Positions 44,110 to 56,094 of a stretch of 64,000 nt of DNA are shown here, piece by piece (positions within the stretch are counted from its first letter, which is position 1; each line of letters opens with the position of its first letter). The DNA comes from Halomonas cerina (GTDB lineage Bacteria > Pseudomonadota > Gammaproteobacteria > Pseudomonadales > Halomonadaceae). A model generated the notes under the pieces. The model worked only from the letters and a program-made list of their open reading frames with translations, did no database searches and had not been told where the DNA came from. The stretch covers positions 62,001 through 126,000 of the forward strand of contig NZ_JACHXP010000010.1 in NCBI RefSeq assembly GCF_014192215.1, written 5' to 3'. Made by a program: the position numbers and the translations under genes.

Positions 44110-46394
44110 GTCGTGTTCCTCTTGCCCCGGCGTTTGCGCTTGCCCTTGCCGCCCCCGGTGCGCAGGCGACGCACCTCGATGACGTTGGGCAGCTGCTGGA
44201 TGCGCGAGAAGAGCCGCCCCAGGGTCTCGAGGCCATCCACCTCCAGGGTGATGGCCAGGCGAGCGATGCCGTCATCGGTGTCGGTGAGTGTGTTGACCGC
44301 CAGCACATTGACCTTCTCGTTGCTCAGCACCCCGGTGACATCGCGCAACAGGCCGGAACGATCCCAGGCCTGGATCTCGATCTCGACCGGATACTGGGTG
44401 CGGGACCGCTCCCCCCATTCCACCTCGATGATGCGCTGGGGCTCTTCCATGCGCAGCTGCAGGATATTGGGGCAGTCCTGGCGATGCACAGTGACGCCGC
44501 GCCCCTGAGTGATGAAGCCGACGATGGGCTCCCCGGGCACCGGATGACAGCAGTTGGCCATGCTGGTCTTGAGGTTGCCCACGCCCAGCACGGTGATGTC
44601 ACTGCCACTGCCCTTGCCGGCCGACCGGCGCGGCTTGGCCAGCAGGCGGTCGAGCTGCTCCTGATCATCGGTCTCGCCGAACAGCTGCTGGGCTTGGTGC
44701 AGCACCTGACCGATGCGCAGGTCCCCGGCCCCCAAGGCCGCATACATGTCGTCCGGGGTGGCGTAGTTGACCTTGTGGGCCAGGGTGGTGAGGTCCATGC
44801 CCTCCACATCGAGCCGCTTCATCTCGCGCTCGAACAGTGCCCGCCCCTCCTCGAGGTTGCGATCCCGAGCCTGGTGCTTGAACCACGACTGGATCTTGGC
44901 CCGGGCCCGGGAGGTGCGGACATAGCCTAGGCTGGGATTGAGCCAGTCACGGCTGGGGCCGCCCTTGCGGGCGGTGAGGATCTCCACCTGCTGACCGGTC
45001 TTGAGCCGGTAGGTCAGCGGCACGATCCGCCCATTGACCTTGGCGCCCCGGCAGCGGTGTCCCACCTCGGTATGCACGCGATAGGCGAAGTCGATGGGCG
45101 TGGCGATACGCGGCAGGTCGATGACATGGCCGTCCGGGGTGAAGACATAGATGCGATCCGGCGCCACGTCGCTGGACAGGCCCTCACGCAGGTCACCGAA
45201 GTCACCGACCTCCTCGTGCCACTCGAGTACCTGGCGCAGCCAGGCGATCTTCTCCTCATAGCTGGCGCTGCGGGCGCTGGTATCGTGGCCCTTGTAGCGC
45301 CAGTGGGCGCACACCCCAAGTTCGGCCTCCTCGTGCATGGCGAAGGTGCGAATCTGGATCTCCAGCACCTTGTTCTCGGGGCCGATCACCGCGGTATGCA
45401 GCGATTGGTAGCCGTTCTTCTTGGGATTGGCGATGTAGTCGTCGAACTCGTTGGGCACGTGGTGCCAGCGGGAGTGGACGATCCCCAGCACCGTATAGCA
45501 ATCCGCCACCTCGGGCACCAGGATGCGCACCGCCCGGATATCGTGCACCTGGGAAAAATCGATGCGCTTGCGCTTCATCTTGCGCCAGATGGAGTAGATG
45601 TGCTTTGCCCGGCCATCCACCTGGAAGCGATGAATGCCCTGGGCGGCCATCAGCGACTTGAGGGTTTCCACCACGTCGTGGATGTAGCGGTCGCGATCCA
45701 GGCGCTTCTCGGCCAACTGCCGGGCGATGGTCTTGTACTCCTCCTCGTGCAGGTAGCGGAAGGAGAGATCCTCGAGTTCCCACTTGAGCTGGCCGATGCC
45801 CAGCCGATGGGCGAGCGGTGCATAGATGTCGAAGACCTCCCGGGCCACCTGCAGGCGCTTCTCCCGAGGGGCGTCGCGGACCTGACGCAGGGCGCAGGTC
45901 CGCTCGGCGATCTTGATCAGCGCGACCCGCACGTCGTCGATCAGGTTGACCAGCATCTTGCGCAGGTTATCCTGCTGATCGTGCTGGACGAGGCCCTGGC
46001 TCGGGGTCTGAGAGGTACTGATGGCCGCCATCTGCAGCACCCCGTCGATCAGGCGGGCGACCTCGGCGCCGAAGCGCGTCTCCACGGCGTCGAGGTCGAT
46101 CAGCTTCTCGCGGACGGCGCGGTAGAGGACGGCGGCCTCCAGCGCCGGCTGGTCGAGCTTGAGCTCACCAAGGATGTCGGCCATTTCCAGGCCCATGCGA
46201 AAGCTTGACCCGTCCTTGAGCCAGGCCTTGTGGGGCCGGTCCGACTCCAGCTCCAGCCGCTGGGCAAGCTCGCAAGCCTCGTGCAGCTCACCGGGATCCC
46301 GCAGCTTGGCATCTTCCTGCAGGCGCGCCACCCAGCGGTCGATATCCACCGTCCCGTCCCGGGTCAACGGCTGGTCTTCACGCACTTTAACCAT
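44106..46394 (-). CDS. relA: GTP pyrophosphokinase RelA
   Basis: 762 residues: an N-terminal HD region that has lost hydrolase features, a synthetase domain with HDIRAVRILV and GYQSLHTAV, then TGS, a zinc-finger/helical part and a C-terminal ACT domain. It makes (p)ppGpp on stalled ribosomes. AAGGAGC precedes the ATG. It overlaps rlmD by 8 bp and mazG by 4 bp, so the whole cluster is one transcript. Confidence 0.96.
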   Translation of the reverse strand: MVKVREDQPLTRDGTVDIDRWVARLQEDAKLRDPGELHEACELAQRLELESDRPHKAWLKDGSSFRMGLEMADILGELKLDQPALEAAVLYRAVREKLIDLDAVETRFGAEVARLIDGVLQMAAISTSQTPSQGLVQHDQQDNLRKMLVNLIDDVRVALIKIAERTCALRQVRDAPREKRLQVAREVFDIYAPLAHRLGIGQLKWELEDLSFRYLHEEEYKTIARQLAEKRLDRDRYIHDVVETLKSLMAAQGIHRFQVDGRAKHIYSIWRKMKRKRIDFSQVHDIRAVRILVPEVADCYTVLGIVHSRWHHVPNEFDDYIANPKKNGYQSLHTAVIGPENKVLEIQIRTFAMHEEAELGVCAHWRYKGHDTSARSASYEEKIAWLRQVLEWHEEVGDFGDLREGLSSDVAPDRIYVFTPDGHVIDLPRIATPIDFAYRVHTEVGHRCRGAKVNGRIVPLTYRLKTGQQVEILTARKGGPSRDWLNPSLGYVRTSRARAKIQSWFKHQARDRNLEEGRALFEREMKRLDVEGMDLTTLAHKVNYATPDDMYAALGAGDLRIGQVLHQAQQLFGETDDQEQLDRLLAKPRRSAGKGSGSDITVLGVGNLKTSMANCCHPVPGEPIVGFITQGRGVTVHRQDCPNILQLRMEEPQRIIEVEWGERSRTQYPVEIEIQAWDRSGLLRDVTGVLSNEKVNVLAVNTLTDTDDGIARLAITLEVDGLETLGRLFSRIQQLPNVIEVRRLRTGGGKGKRKRRGKRNTT

Positions 46395-47820
46395 CGAGGG
46401 ATGCTCCTTGATGCTGCCGCACCGGCGTCGGGTGCTCGAGCAGCAGCATGGCTTCCAAGTGTGAAGTGTGCACGAACATGTCCGCTACCGCGGCACGCAC
46501 GACGCGATACCCGCCATGCACAAGGCATGCCACATCCCGCGCCAGGGTTGCCGGGTCACAGGCGACATAGAGCACCTGAGCCACCGGATGGGCCGCCAGC
46601 TGGTGACAGACGGCCTCCGCCCCGCTCCGGGGCGGGTCGAGCACGACGCACCCGGGAGAAACCGTCTCCAGCAGGGGCCGGATCGCCGTCGGGTCGTTCA
46701 GGTCTGCCTGCCGCGCGCCCACGTCGAGACCGTTTCGGCACGCATTGTCGGCGAGGCGCTCGACCATGGCGGGGCTGCCTTCCACTGCAGTGACCCGGGC
46801 CCCGCCGGCGGCCAGGGGCAGGCTGAAGTTGCCCACCCCGGCGAAGAGATCCAGTACGCGCTCGGGCAGCGGGGTGAGCCAGGTCCGGGCCGTGGACACC
46901 ATCTCACGGTTGACGGCTTCGTTGGCCTGGAGGAAGTCGCCGGGGGCGAAACCGAGGGTCAGTTCCTGCTCGCCGGCCGGCAGTCGGCAGCTGAGCGCAG
47001 GCGCCTGGGTCAGCCACTCGAAGGCCGGCGCCTCGCGACCGAGCCAGCGGCCCAGGTGCATTCCCTGCGCCTCGGCGAAGGCCCGCCAGCGACGAGTATC
47101 GGCATCGTGCTCGCGCAGTTGGCGGACTACCAGGCTCACCCCCTGATCGCTCTCTAGCAGCTCGAGGTGGCCGACATGACGCGGGGCGTCGAGGCTTGCC
47201 ACCAGCGAGTGCAGGGGGACGAGCAGGCGAGACAGCGACGGCACCAGCACGGGGCAGTCGCCGATATCGACCAGGCGATGCTGGTGCCGAGCGCGGAAGC
47301 CGAGGTGCACACGGCCCTCGCCATCGACCCGGACCCCCAGCCGGGCACGCCGCCGGTAGCCCTCGCTCGCCCGGTGCAGCAGGGCCAAAGATGCCTCGAG
47401 TGCGATCCCCTGACGCGCCAGCAGCTCACGCAGCACCTCGGTTTTGTGGCGCCGCTGCGCCGGGACGGCCAGGTGCTGGAGGTCACAGCCCCCGCAAGTG
47501 CCGTAATGGGCGCAGGGTGGCGTGGCACGCTCCTGGGACGACGTGATGAGCTCGCGGACATGGGCCTCGTCGAACCGCTGGCGGGTACGGTGCACAGCGA
47601 TGCGCACCCGCTCCCCCGGTAGCGCTCCCTCGACGAATACCGTCTTGCCGGCAGCGGTGCGCGCCACACCGCGCCCGTCATGGGCGAGGCTTTGGATCTC
47701 GACGCTTCCCTCTTCCTCGTCCACCGCCACCGGCTGGGAGCGGCGTGCATCACCACGGCCCTGTAGTCCCGAGACGCCCGACCGCAAACGCGGCGGACGA
47801 CGCTTACCCAGCATGGCCAT
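46387..47820 (-). CDS. rlmD: 23S rRNA (uracil-1939-C5)-methyltransferase RlmD
   Basis: 477 residues: an N-terminal TRAM domain, the [4Fe-4S] cysteine set in CAHYGTCGGCDLQHL, an SAM-binding core (VLDLFAGVGNFSLPL) and the catalytic motif VVLDPPRSGAEAV with the late nucleophilic Cys in YVACDPATLARD. GGAGG before ATG 47820 decides the start. It begins one base after the cysM stop and overlaps relA downstream by 8 bp. Confidence 0.95.
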   Translation of the reverse strand: MAMLGKRRPPRLRSGVSGLQGRGDARRSQPVAVDEEEGSVEIQSLAHDGRGVARTAAGKTVFVEGALPGERVRIAVHRTRQRFDEAHVRELITSSQERATPPCAHYGTCGGCDLQHLAVPAQRRHKTEVLRELLARQGIALEASLALLHRASEGYRRRARLGVRVDGEGRVHLGFRARHQHRLVDIGDCPVLVPSLSRLLVPLHSLVASLDAPRHVGHLELLESDQGVSLVVRQLREHDADTRRWRAFAEAQGMHLGRWLGREAPAFEWLTQAPALSCRLPAGEQELTLGFAPGDFLQANEAVNREMVSTARTWLTPLPERVLDLFAGVGNFSLPLAAGGARVTAVEGSPAMVERLADNACRNGLDVGARQADLNDPTAIRPLLETVSPGCVVLDPPRSGAEAVCHQLAAHPVAQVLYVACDPATLARDVACLVHGGYRVVRAAVADMFVHTSHLEAMLLLEHPTPVRQHQGASLDG

Positions 47821-47821
47821 T

Positions 47822-48718
47822 TCAGACCTCCGGGGCAAACAGGCCGGTGGAGAGGTAGCGGTCACCGCGGTCACAGACGATGAAGGCGATCACCGCGTTC
47901 TCGGCCTCGGCGGCAATGCGCAAGGCACCGGCCAGGGCCCCGCCGGAGGAGACCCCGGCCAGGATGCCCTCCTCCCGGGCCAGGCGTCGCATATGCGTCT
48001 CGGCCTCGTGCTGGCCGATATCCAGGATACGATCGACCCGCGCCGCCTCGAAGATGCTCGGCAGATACCCCTCCGGCCAGCGGCGGATGCCGGCGATACT
48101 GGCACCATCCTCGGGTTGCAGGCCGATGATCTGCACCGCGGGATTGCGCTCTTTGAGGTAGCGCGACACCCCCATGATGGTGCCGGTGGTCCCCATGGAG
48201 CTGATGAAGTGGGTAATGGTACCGCCGGTCTGCTCCCACAGCTCCGGTCCGGTGGTCCGGTAGTGGGCCAGGGGATTATCGGGATTGGCGAACTGGTTGA
48301 GGGGCTTGCCCTCGCCGCGGGCGATCATCGCCTCGGCCAGGTCGCGTGCCTCCTCCATGCCCCCTTCCTTGCTGACCTCGATGAGTTTGGCACCATAAGC
48401 GGCCATAGCCTGCTTGCGTTCGCTGGAGGCACTCTCCGGCATGATCAGCACCATCCGATAGCCGGTGATGGCAGCGGCCATGGCCAGGGCGATGCCGGTA
48501 TTGCCGGAGGTTGCCTCGATGAGGGTATCGCCCGGCGCGATCTCGCCGCGTACCTCGGCCTGCTCGAGCATCGACAGTGCCGGACGATCCTTCACGGACC
48601 CGGCCGGGTTGTTACCCTCCAGCTTGGCGAGCAGGCTATTGCCCCGCCCGGCCGTGATACGCTTCAGACGGACCAGCGGCGTCTGGCCGACGGTCTCCTC
48701 GAGGGTGGGGAAATGCAT
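47822..48718 (-). CDS. cysM: Cysteine synthase B
   Basis: 298 residues, a PLP-dependent fold-type II enzyme. The lysine in NPAGSVKDRPA binds PLP; SGNTGIALAMAAA is the substrate loop and MGTTGTIMGVSRYL the phosphate-binding site. It makes cysteine or sulfocysteine from O-acetylserine. AAGGAAGG precedes ATG 48718; the longer frame overlaps the kinase gene start and is not credible. It is divergent from the BarA-type kinase. Confidence 0.95.
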   Translation of the reverse strand: MHFPTLEETVGQTPLVRLKRITAGRGNSLLAKLEGNNPAGSVKDRPALSMLEQAEVRGEIAPGDTLIEATSGNTGIALAMAAAITGYRMVLIMPESASSERKQAMAAYGAKLIEVSKEGGMEEARDLAEAMIARGEGKPLNQFANPDNPLAHYRTTGPELWEQTGGTITHFISSMGTTGTIMGVSRYLKERNPAVQIIGLQPEDGASIAGIRRWPEGYLPSIFEAARVDRILDIGQHEAETHMRRLAREEGILAGVSSGGALAGALRIAAEAENAVIAFIVCDRGDRYLSTGLFAPEV

Positions 48719-48836
48719 GCAACCTTCCTTGTGGAAACGTCTTTTCGCCATTATATCCGGGGGCGCCCGGTGTGGACAGGCATCGTCCCGCCCTGTGGCA
48801 TACTGGCCGCGCCTCCTGACCCGAAGAGCCAGCCGC

Positions 48837-51548
<2,712 letters not shown>

Positions 51549-51861
51549 ACCGATGTCACCCCGGCGGCCATCGCCAGCTCATGGGCCTTGCCGGAGAGCA
51601 CCAGCGAGGGCCGGCCCAAGGCATCGTTGACCACCTGGATCTCCGTCCAACGCATGCCGCGACGCAGCCCGGTCCCCAGCGCCTTGACGAACGCCTCCTT
51701 GGCGGCGAAGCGCTTGGCCAGGTAGGCGGCCGGCAGCGCCTGTCCCTCGAGACGGTCCCGCTCCACCTCCCCCAGCAGACGCTCGGCAAACCGCTCGCCA
51801 TGTCGCGACAGGGCGAGCGCGAAGCGCGGGATCCGCGCGATGTCGGTGCCGACCCCGATGA

Positions 51862-52668
51862 TCATCGATCGACGTGTTCCGGCGCGGCATGCGGGTGGCC
51901 ATGGTCATGCTCGTCGAGGGCAGCCAGCAGACCCGCTTCCTGACCGGCGATCGCCAGGCGCTTCATTTCGGCCACCGCCTCCTTGAGCCCGACGAACAGC
52001 GCCCGGGCGATGATCCCGTGACCGATATTGAGTTCATGCAGTCCCGGAATCGCGGCGATCGCCTCGACATTGTGATAGTGCAAGCCATGACCGGCATTGA
52101 CCGTCAGGCCAAGGTCGGCGGCCATCTCCACCGCCGCGGACAGGCGCGCATGTTCGAGGGCCGCCGCCTCCCCCCTCGCCTCGGCATAGGCCCCGGTGTG
52201 CAACTCGATGACCGGGGCACCGGCGGTCACGGCGGCCTCGATCTGCGCCGGTTCCGGGTCGATGAACAGCGACACCTCGCAGCCCGCCACGGCCAGGCGG
52301 CGACAGGCCGCGACCACGGCATCGAGGCTGCCGACCACGTCGAGACCGCCTTCGGTGGTCAGCTCCTCGCGTTTCTCGGGCACCAGGCAGACATGGGCCG
52401 GCCGGATCTTTTCGGCGAAGGCGAGCATCTCCTCGGTCACCGCCATCTCGAGGTTCATGCGGGTCGTGAGCACCTCGTCCAGCAGCCGGACATCGCGCTC
52501 CTGGATATGCCGACGGTCCTCTCGCAGGTGCACGGTGATGCCATCGGCACCGGCCTCCTCGGCCAGCAGCGCCGCCTGAACCGGGTCCGGATAGCGGGTG
52601 CCGCGGGCCTGACGAAGGGTAGCAATATGATCGATGTTGACACCGAGCAGGATGCGCGGGGGATGCAT
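51862..52668 (-). CDS. pdxJ: Pyridoxine 5'-phosphate synthase
   Basis: 268 residues, slightly longer than the usual approximately 245 due to a His/Asp-rich tail ([10 protein letters not shown]). The TIM-barrel motifs [31 protein letters not shown] and [10 protein letters not shown] are clear. It closes the ring of vitamin B6. AAGGAGAG before ATG 52668 sets the start; the frame continues upstream through the tandem repeat to 52743 but that segment is low complexity. Confidence 0.95.
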   Translation of the reverse strand: MHPPRILLGVNIDHIATLRQARGTRYPDPVQAALLAEEAGADGITVHLREDRRHIQERDVRLLDEVLTTRMNLEMAVTEEMLAFAEKIRPAHVCLVPEKREELTTEGGLDVVGSLDAVVAACRRLAVAGCEVSLFIDPEPAQIEAAVTAGAPVIELHTGAYAEARGEAAALEHARLSAAVEMAADLGLTVNAGHGLHYHNVEAIAAIPGLHELNIGHGIIARALFVGLKEAVAEMKRLAIAGQEAGLLAALDEHDHGHPHAAPEHVDR

Positions 52669-52694
52669 GAGGCTCTCCTTGTAGACGGAATACG

Positions 52695-52736
52695 GAAGAT
52701 GGAAGATGGAAGATGGAAGATGGAAGATGGAAGATG
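52695..52736. repeat. Heptanucleotide tandem repeat (GGAAGAT)6 upstream of pdxJ
   Basis: Six uninterrupted perfect copies of GGAAGAT, followed by a partial copy, in the 120-bp recO-pdxJ gap, ending 27 bp before the pdxJ start. Perfect short tandem arrays are prone to slippage during replication. The unit is not a multiple of three. Confidence 0.97.
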
Positions 52737-52788
52737 GAAACAAGGATATTGGATTTTCTTCATTCTTCCAGGTGCGAAGCGCCGCTCT

Positions 52789-53490
52789 TCAAGCTTGGCG
52801 GGCACGGCGCCGCTCGGCCAGCTGGCGCATCATCTCCCGCGAGCGTAACGGCCGGCTGCCGAGCAGCGCCGCCAGGGCGGCTCGCGTCACGGCCTTGGCC
52901 GGCCCCGCGAGCCCGGGCGCTCCCCAGCCATCGGCGGCCAGCAGCCGCAGCGTGCGGCCGTCGATACCGGGCCGGCCGGGAACGAACGCCCGCGACGCTG
53001 CCTCGAAGACATAGCGCTGCTGGGGGTCCAGGGCCTGGCCCGACGGACCGCAGAAGCGCGGCTCGGCGCCCAGGGCCTCGAGCAGCGCGAGTTCAAGGCG
53101 TCGTAACGCCAGGGCGCGCGCATCGGGACGCGGCAGGGCCTCGAGGGTCGCCGCGTAATAGGCGAACACCTCGTCCACCGGCAACTCCACCGGCAGCAGG
53201 CGTGCCAGCAACTCGTTGGCGTAGAGGCCACAGAGCAGCCCCTCACCGGCCAGCAGGGCCGTCGCACCACGGCTCTCCATCAGCCGTAACCGCTTGAGTT
53301 CGCCCTCGCCCTGCCAGGTCAGGTAGAGCGGCGCGAACGGCTGCAACCGCGCTCGCGCTCGGCTGCCGGGTCGCTGAATGCCCTGGGCCACGGCCCTCAC
53401 CCGGCCATGCTCGAGGGTCAGCAGCTCGACCAGGGCGCTGGTCTCGCGATAGGGGCGCTTGTGCAGCAGGAAGGCTGGCTGGGGTTGCAT
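52789..53490 (-). CDS. recO: DNA repair protein RecO
   Basis: 233 residues: an N-terminal OB fold (AFLLHKRPYRETSALVELLT) and a helical C-terminal domain (LCGLYANELLARLLP). RecO loads RecA with RecR in gap repair. The zinc-finger cysteines of some RecO proteins are not evident. GAAGGATCG precedes the ATG. It lies between era and pdxJ in the conserved order. Confidence 0.93.
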   Translation of the reverse strand: MQPQPAFLLHKRPYRETSALVELLTLEHGRVRAVAQGIQRPGSRARARLQPFAPLYLTWQGEGELKRLRLMESRGATALLAGEGLLCGLYANELLARLLPVELPVDEVFAYYAATLEALPRPDARALALRRLELALLEALGAEPRFCGPSGQALDPQQRYVFEAASRAFVPGRPGIDGRTLRLLAADGWGAPGLAGPAKAVTRAALAALLGSRPLRSREMMRQLAERRRARQA

Positions 53491-53524
53491 GATCGATCCT
53501 TCGGCAAGCGGCCAAGCCAGGTAG

Positions 53525-53609
53525 GGTGGATAAGCGTTAGCGCATCCACCGATTCTGGCTCGTGGCGCATCAGAAAGCCGGATGCGCCCGCTGCGCGGGC
53601 TTATCCGGC
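53525..53609. repeat. REP-like double-hairpin repeat in the era-recO gap
   Basis: Two related palindromes. The first pairs GGTGGAT (53525-53531) with ATCCACC (53544-53550) and has an inner GCG/CGC. The second pairs GCCGGAT (53577-53583) with ATCCGGC (53603-53609) and has an inner CCCGC/GCGGG. Both contain the TTATCC/GGATAAG-type core seen in repetitive extragenic palindromes of gammaproteobacteria. Confidence 0.75.
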
Positions 53610-53638
53610 CTACGGCTCGTCGCCTGGCGCTCGCCCGC

Positions 53639-54538
53639 TCAGTCCAGGTCGTAGCCGAGGCTCTTTAACGCCCGCTCGTCGTCGGACCAGCCACGCTTGA
53701 CCTTGACCCAGAGGTTAAGCATCACCTTGCTGCCCAGTGCCCGCTCCATGTCGAGTCGGGCCTCGCGGCCGATCTTCTTGATGCGCTCGCCGCTATCGCC
53801 GATGAGGATCTTCTTCTGCCCCGGGCGCTCGACCAGGATCAAGGCGCTGATATGCACCACACGTCCCTCATCCCGGAACTCTTCGATCTCCACCGTCATC
53901 TGATACGGCAGCTCGTCGCCGAGCTGGCGCATGACCTTCTCGCGCACCAGTTCGGCCGCCAGGAAGCGCTGGCTTTTGTCGGTGACCTGATCCTCGGGGA
54001 AATAGTGGATGCTCTCGGGCAGATATTTGGCCACCTCCGCCTCGAGTTCCGGCACGTTGGTACCCTGCTTGGCGGCGATCGGCACGATGGCGGCGAAATC
54101 GCGGCGTGCCCCGACGTCCTCCAGCCAGGGCAGCAGGCTTGCCTTGTCGGCCAGCCGGTCGACCTTGTTGACGGCCAGGATCACCGGCGCCTTGACGTGG
54201 GCGAGCCGTTCGAGGACGACCTGGTCCTCGGCGGTCCAGCGGGTCCGGTCGATGATGAAGACCACGCAGTCCACGTCACGCAGCGCCTGGGTGGCCGCCT
54301 GATTCATGAAGCGGTTGATGGCCTTGTTGCGATCCTTCTCGAGGAGATGGATACCGGGGGTATCGACATAGATGGCCTGGACGTCACCCTCGGTCTTGAT
54401 GCCCAGCACCTGGTGACGGGTGGTCTGAGGGCGACGCGAGGTGATCGAGATCTTCTGGCCGAGGATGCGATTCATCAGCGTCGACTTGCCCACGTTGGGA
54501 CGGCCGACGATGGCCACGAAGCCACAGGTGGTCGTCAT
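53639..54538 (-). CDS. era: Ribosome-maturation GTPase Era
   Basis: 299 residues. GTPase motifs are GRPNVGKST (G1), DTPG (G3) and NKVD (G4), followed by a KH domain at the C-terminus that binds the 3' end of 16S rRNA. The ATG at 54538 overlaps the rnc stop by 4 bp. It works next to RNase III in rRNA processing, matching the gene order. Confidence 0.96.
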   Translation of the reverse strand: MTTTCGFVAIVGRPNVGKSTLMNRILGQKISITSRRPQTTRHQVLGIKTEGDVQAIYVDTPGIHLLEKDRNKAINRFMNQAATQALRDVDCVVFIIDRTRWTAEDQVVLERLAHVKAPVILAVNKVDRLADKASLLPWLEDVGARRDFAAIVPIAAKQGTNVPELEAEVAKYLPESIHYFPEDQVTDKSQRFLAAELVREKVMRQLGDELPYQMTVEIEEFRDEGRVVHISALILVERPGQKKILIGDSGERIKKIGREARLDMERALGSKVMLNLWVKVKRGWSDDERALKSLGYDLD

Positions 54539-55236
54539 GGGCGACTCCCGGTACCGGACTTGACGGGTTCGAGCCGAGACAGGGCCTGTTCGGCGGCCTG
54601 CTGTTCGGCATGCCGACGACTGGACCCGATCCCCAGGGTATGCGCCTCCAGCATCTCCACGTGACATTCGACGGTAAAAGTCTGGGCATGGGCTTCGCCT
54701 TCCACCGAGACCACCTCGTAGCGCGGCAGCGATACCTGGCGTGACTGCAGGAACTCCTGCAGACGGGTCTTGGGATCCTTCTGGGTGTCCTGCAAGTTGA
54801 TCGCCTCCAGACGCGGCGCGAACCAGGCCAGCACCCGATGGCGGGCCACGTCCATGCCGGCATCCAGGTAGATGGCACCGATCACCGCCTCCACGGCATC
54901 GGCCAGGATCGACTCACGCCGATGGCCACCGCTCTTCATCTCACCGGACCCCAGCCGCAGGCAGGTGCCGAAGTCCATTTCCCGAGCCAGCTCGGCCAGC
55001 GTCTGGCCCTTGACCAGGCGGGCGCGCAGGCGCGAGAGCTGGCCCTCCCGGGCCTCGGGAAAGCGCTGGTAGAGCGCCTCGGCAATCACGAAGTTGACGA
55101 TGGAGTCACCGAGGAACTCGAGACGTTCGTTGTTGCGACCGCCGTAGCTGCGGTGGGTCATGGCCAGCTCGAGCAGGGCGGCGTCACCGAAGAGGTGACC
55201 GATGCGTCGGCTGAAGAGGTCAAGGGAATTGCTCAC
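54535..55236 (-). CDS. rnc: Ribonuclease III
   Basis: 233 residues: an RNase III domain with signature [10 protein letters not shown] and metal residues in [15 protein letters not shown], then a double-stranded RNA-binding domain (about 155-225). It cuts rRNA precursors and structured mRNAs. It overlaps era by 4 bp and follows lepB by 39 bp. Confidence 0.96.
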   Translation of the reverse strand: MSNSLDLFSRRIGHLFGDAALLELAMTHRSYGGRNNERLEFLGDSIVNFVIAEALYQRFPEAREGQLSRLRARLVKGQTLAELAREMDFGTCLRLGSGEMKSGGHRRESILADAVEAVIGAIYLDAGMDVARHRVLAWFAPRLEAINLQDTQKDPKTRLQEFLQSRQVSLPRYEVVSVEGEAHAQTFTVECHVEMLEAHTLGIGSSRRHAEQQAAEQALSRLEPVKSGTGSRP

Positions 55237-55275
55237 GAAGCTCCTGCTTTATTCTGACTGGGGTAGCGCGGGCAC

Positions 55276-56082
55276 TCACTGGATACCACGCACGCTGGTG
55301 AAGCTGGGTAGCCCGCCGTCCCAGTGCATCCACACGGCGAAGGCCTTGCCGACGATGTTGTCCTCCGGCACGAAGCCCCAGTAGCGACTGTCGTTGGAGT
55401 GATCCCGGTTATCGCCCATGGTGAAGTAATGCCCCTCGGGAACGATGATTTCCCGGACTTGGGGGCCTGCATCCCGAGGATTATTGTAGATTCGGTGCGC
55501 CACCTCGCCCAGCTGCTCCTCCAGCAGCAACTCACCGGGGGCCTTCGGCGGTCCCACCTCGAGCAGGCGCTTGGGCACCGGCTCGCCGTTGACGAAGAGC
55601 TGCTTGTCCGCGTAGCGGATGCGATCACCGGGCAACCCCACGACCCGCTTGATGAAATTGACCGACGGCTCATCGGGGAAACGGAAGACCATGACGTCGC
55701 CCCGTTCGGGCTCCCCGAGATCGACGATCTTGGTATTGGCCACCGGCAGGCGCAGCCCGTAGGCAAACTTGTTGACCAGGATGAAATCCCCCACCTCCAG
55801 GGTCGGACGCATCGAGCCGGAGGGAATCTGGAAGGGTTCGACCAGGAAGCTCCTCAACAGCAGCACCGCCAGCAGCACCGGGAAGAACGACCGGGCATAG
55901 TCCACCGGCCACGGCTCCTTGAGCGCCTTTTCCCGGGCCTCGGGCGCCAGACCCTCGGTCGTACCGGCCTCGGTGCTCGCCACCAGCCGCTGCCGACGGG
56001 CCGGGCGCCACCAGACCAGCTCAAGCAGCCAGACCACCCCGGTGACGGCCACCGCCAGTACCAGCAAAAGAGAAAAATCCAT
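55276..56082 (-). CDS. lepB: Signal peptidase I
   Basis: 268 residues. One or two N-terminal membrane helices anchor it; the catalytic Ser is in PSGSMRPTL and the Lys in FIKRVVGLPGD, with GDNRDHSNDSRYWG as the box E. It removes signal peptides at the periplasmic face. It starts 12 bp after lepA. Confidence 0.96.
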   Translation of the reverse strand: MDFSLLLVLAVAVTGVVWLLELVWWRPARRQRLVASTEAGTTEGLAPEAREKALKEPWPVDYARSFFPVLLAVLLLRSFLVEPFQIPSGSMRPTLEVGDFILVNKFAYGLRLPVANTKIVDLGEPERGDVMVFRFPDEPSVNFIKRVVGLPGDRIRYADKQLFVNGEPVPKRLLEVGPPKAPGELLLEEQLGEVAHRIYNNPRDAGPQVREIIVPEGHYFTMGDNRDHSNDSRYWGFVPEDNIVGKAFAVWMHWDGGLPSFTSVRGIQ

Positions 56083-56094
56083 GTCGTCGCCTTC

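Noticed and set aside
52695-52743. Possible CRISPR or upstream start of pdxJ
   Set aside because: Units are only 7 bp with no spacers, so not CRISPR. The in-frame N-terminal extension is made of the repeat itself, while AAGGAGAG marks the internal ATG at 52668.
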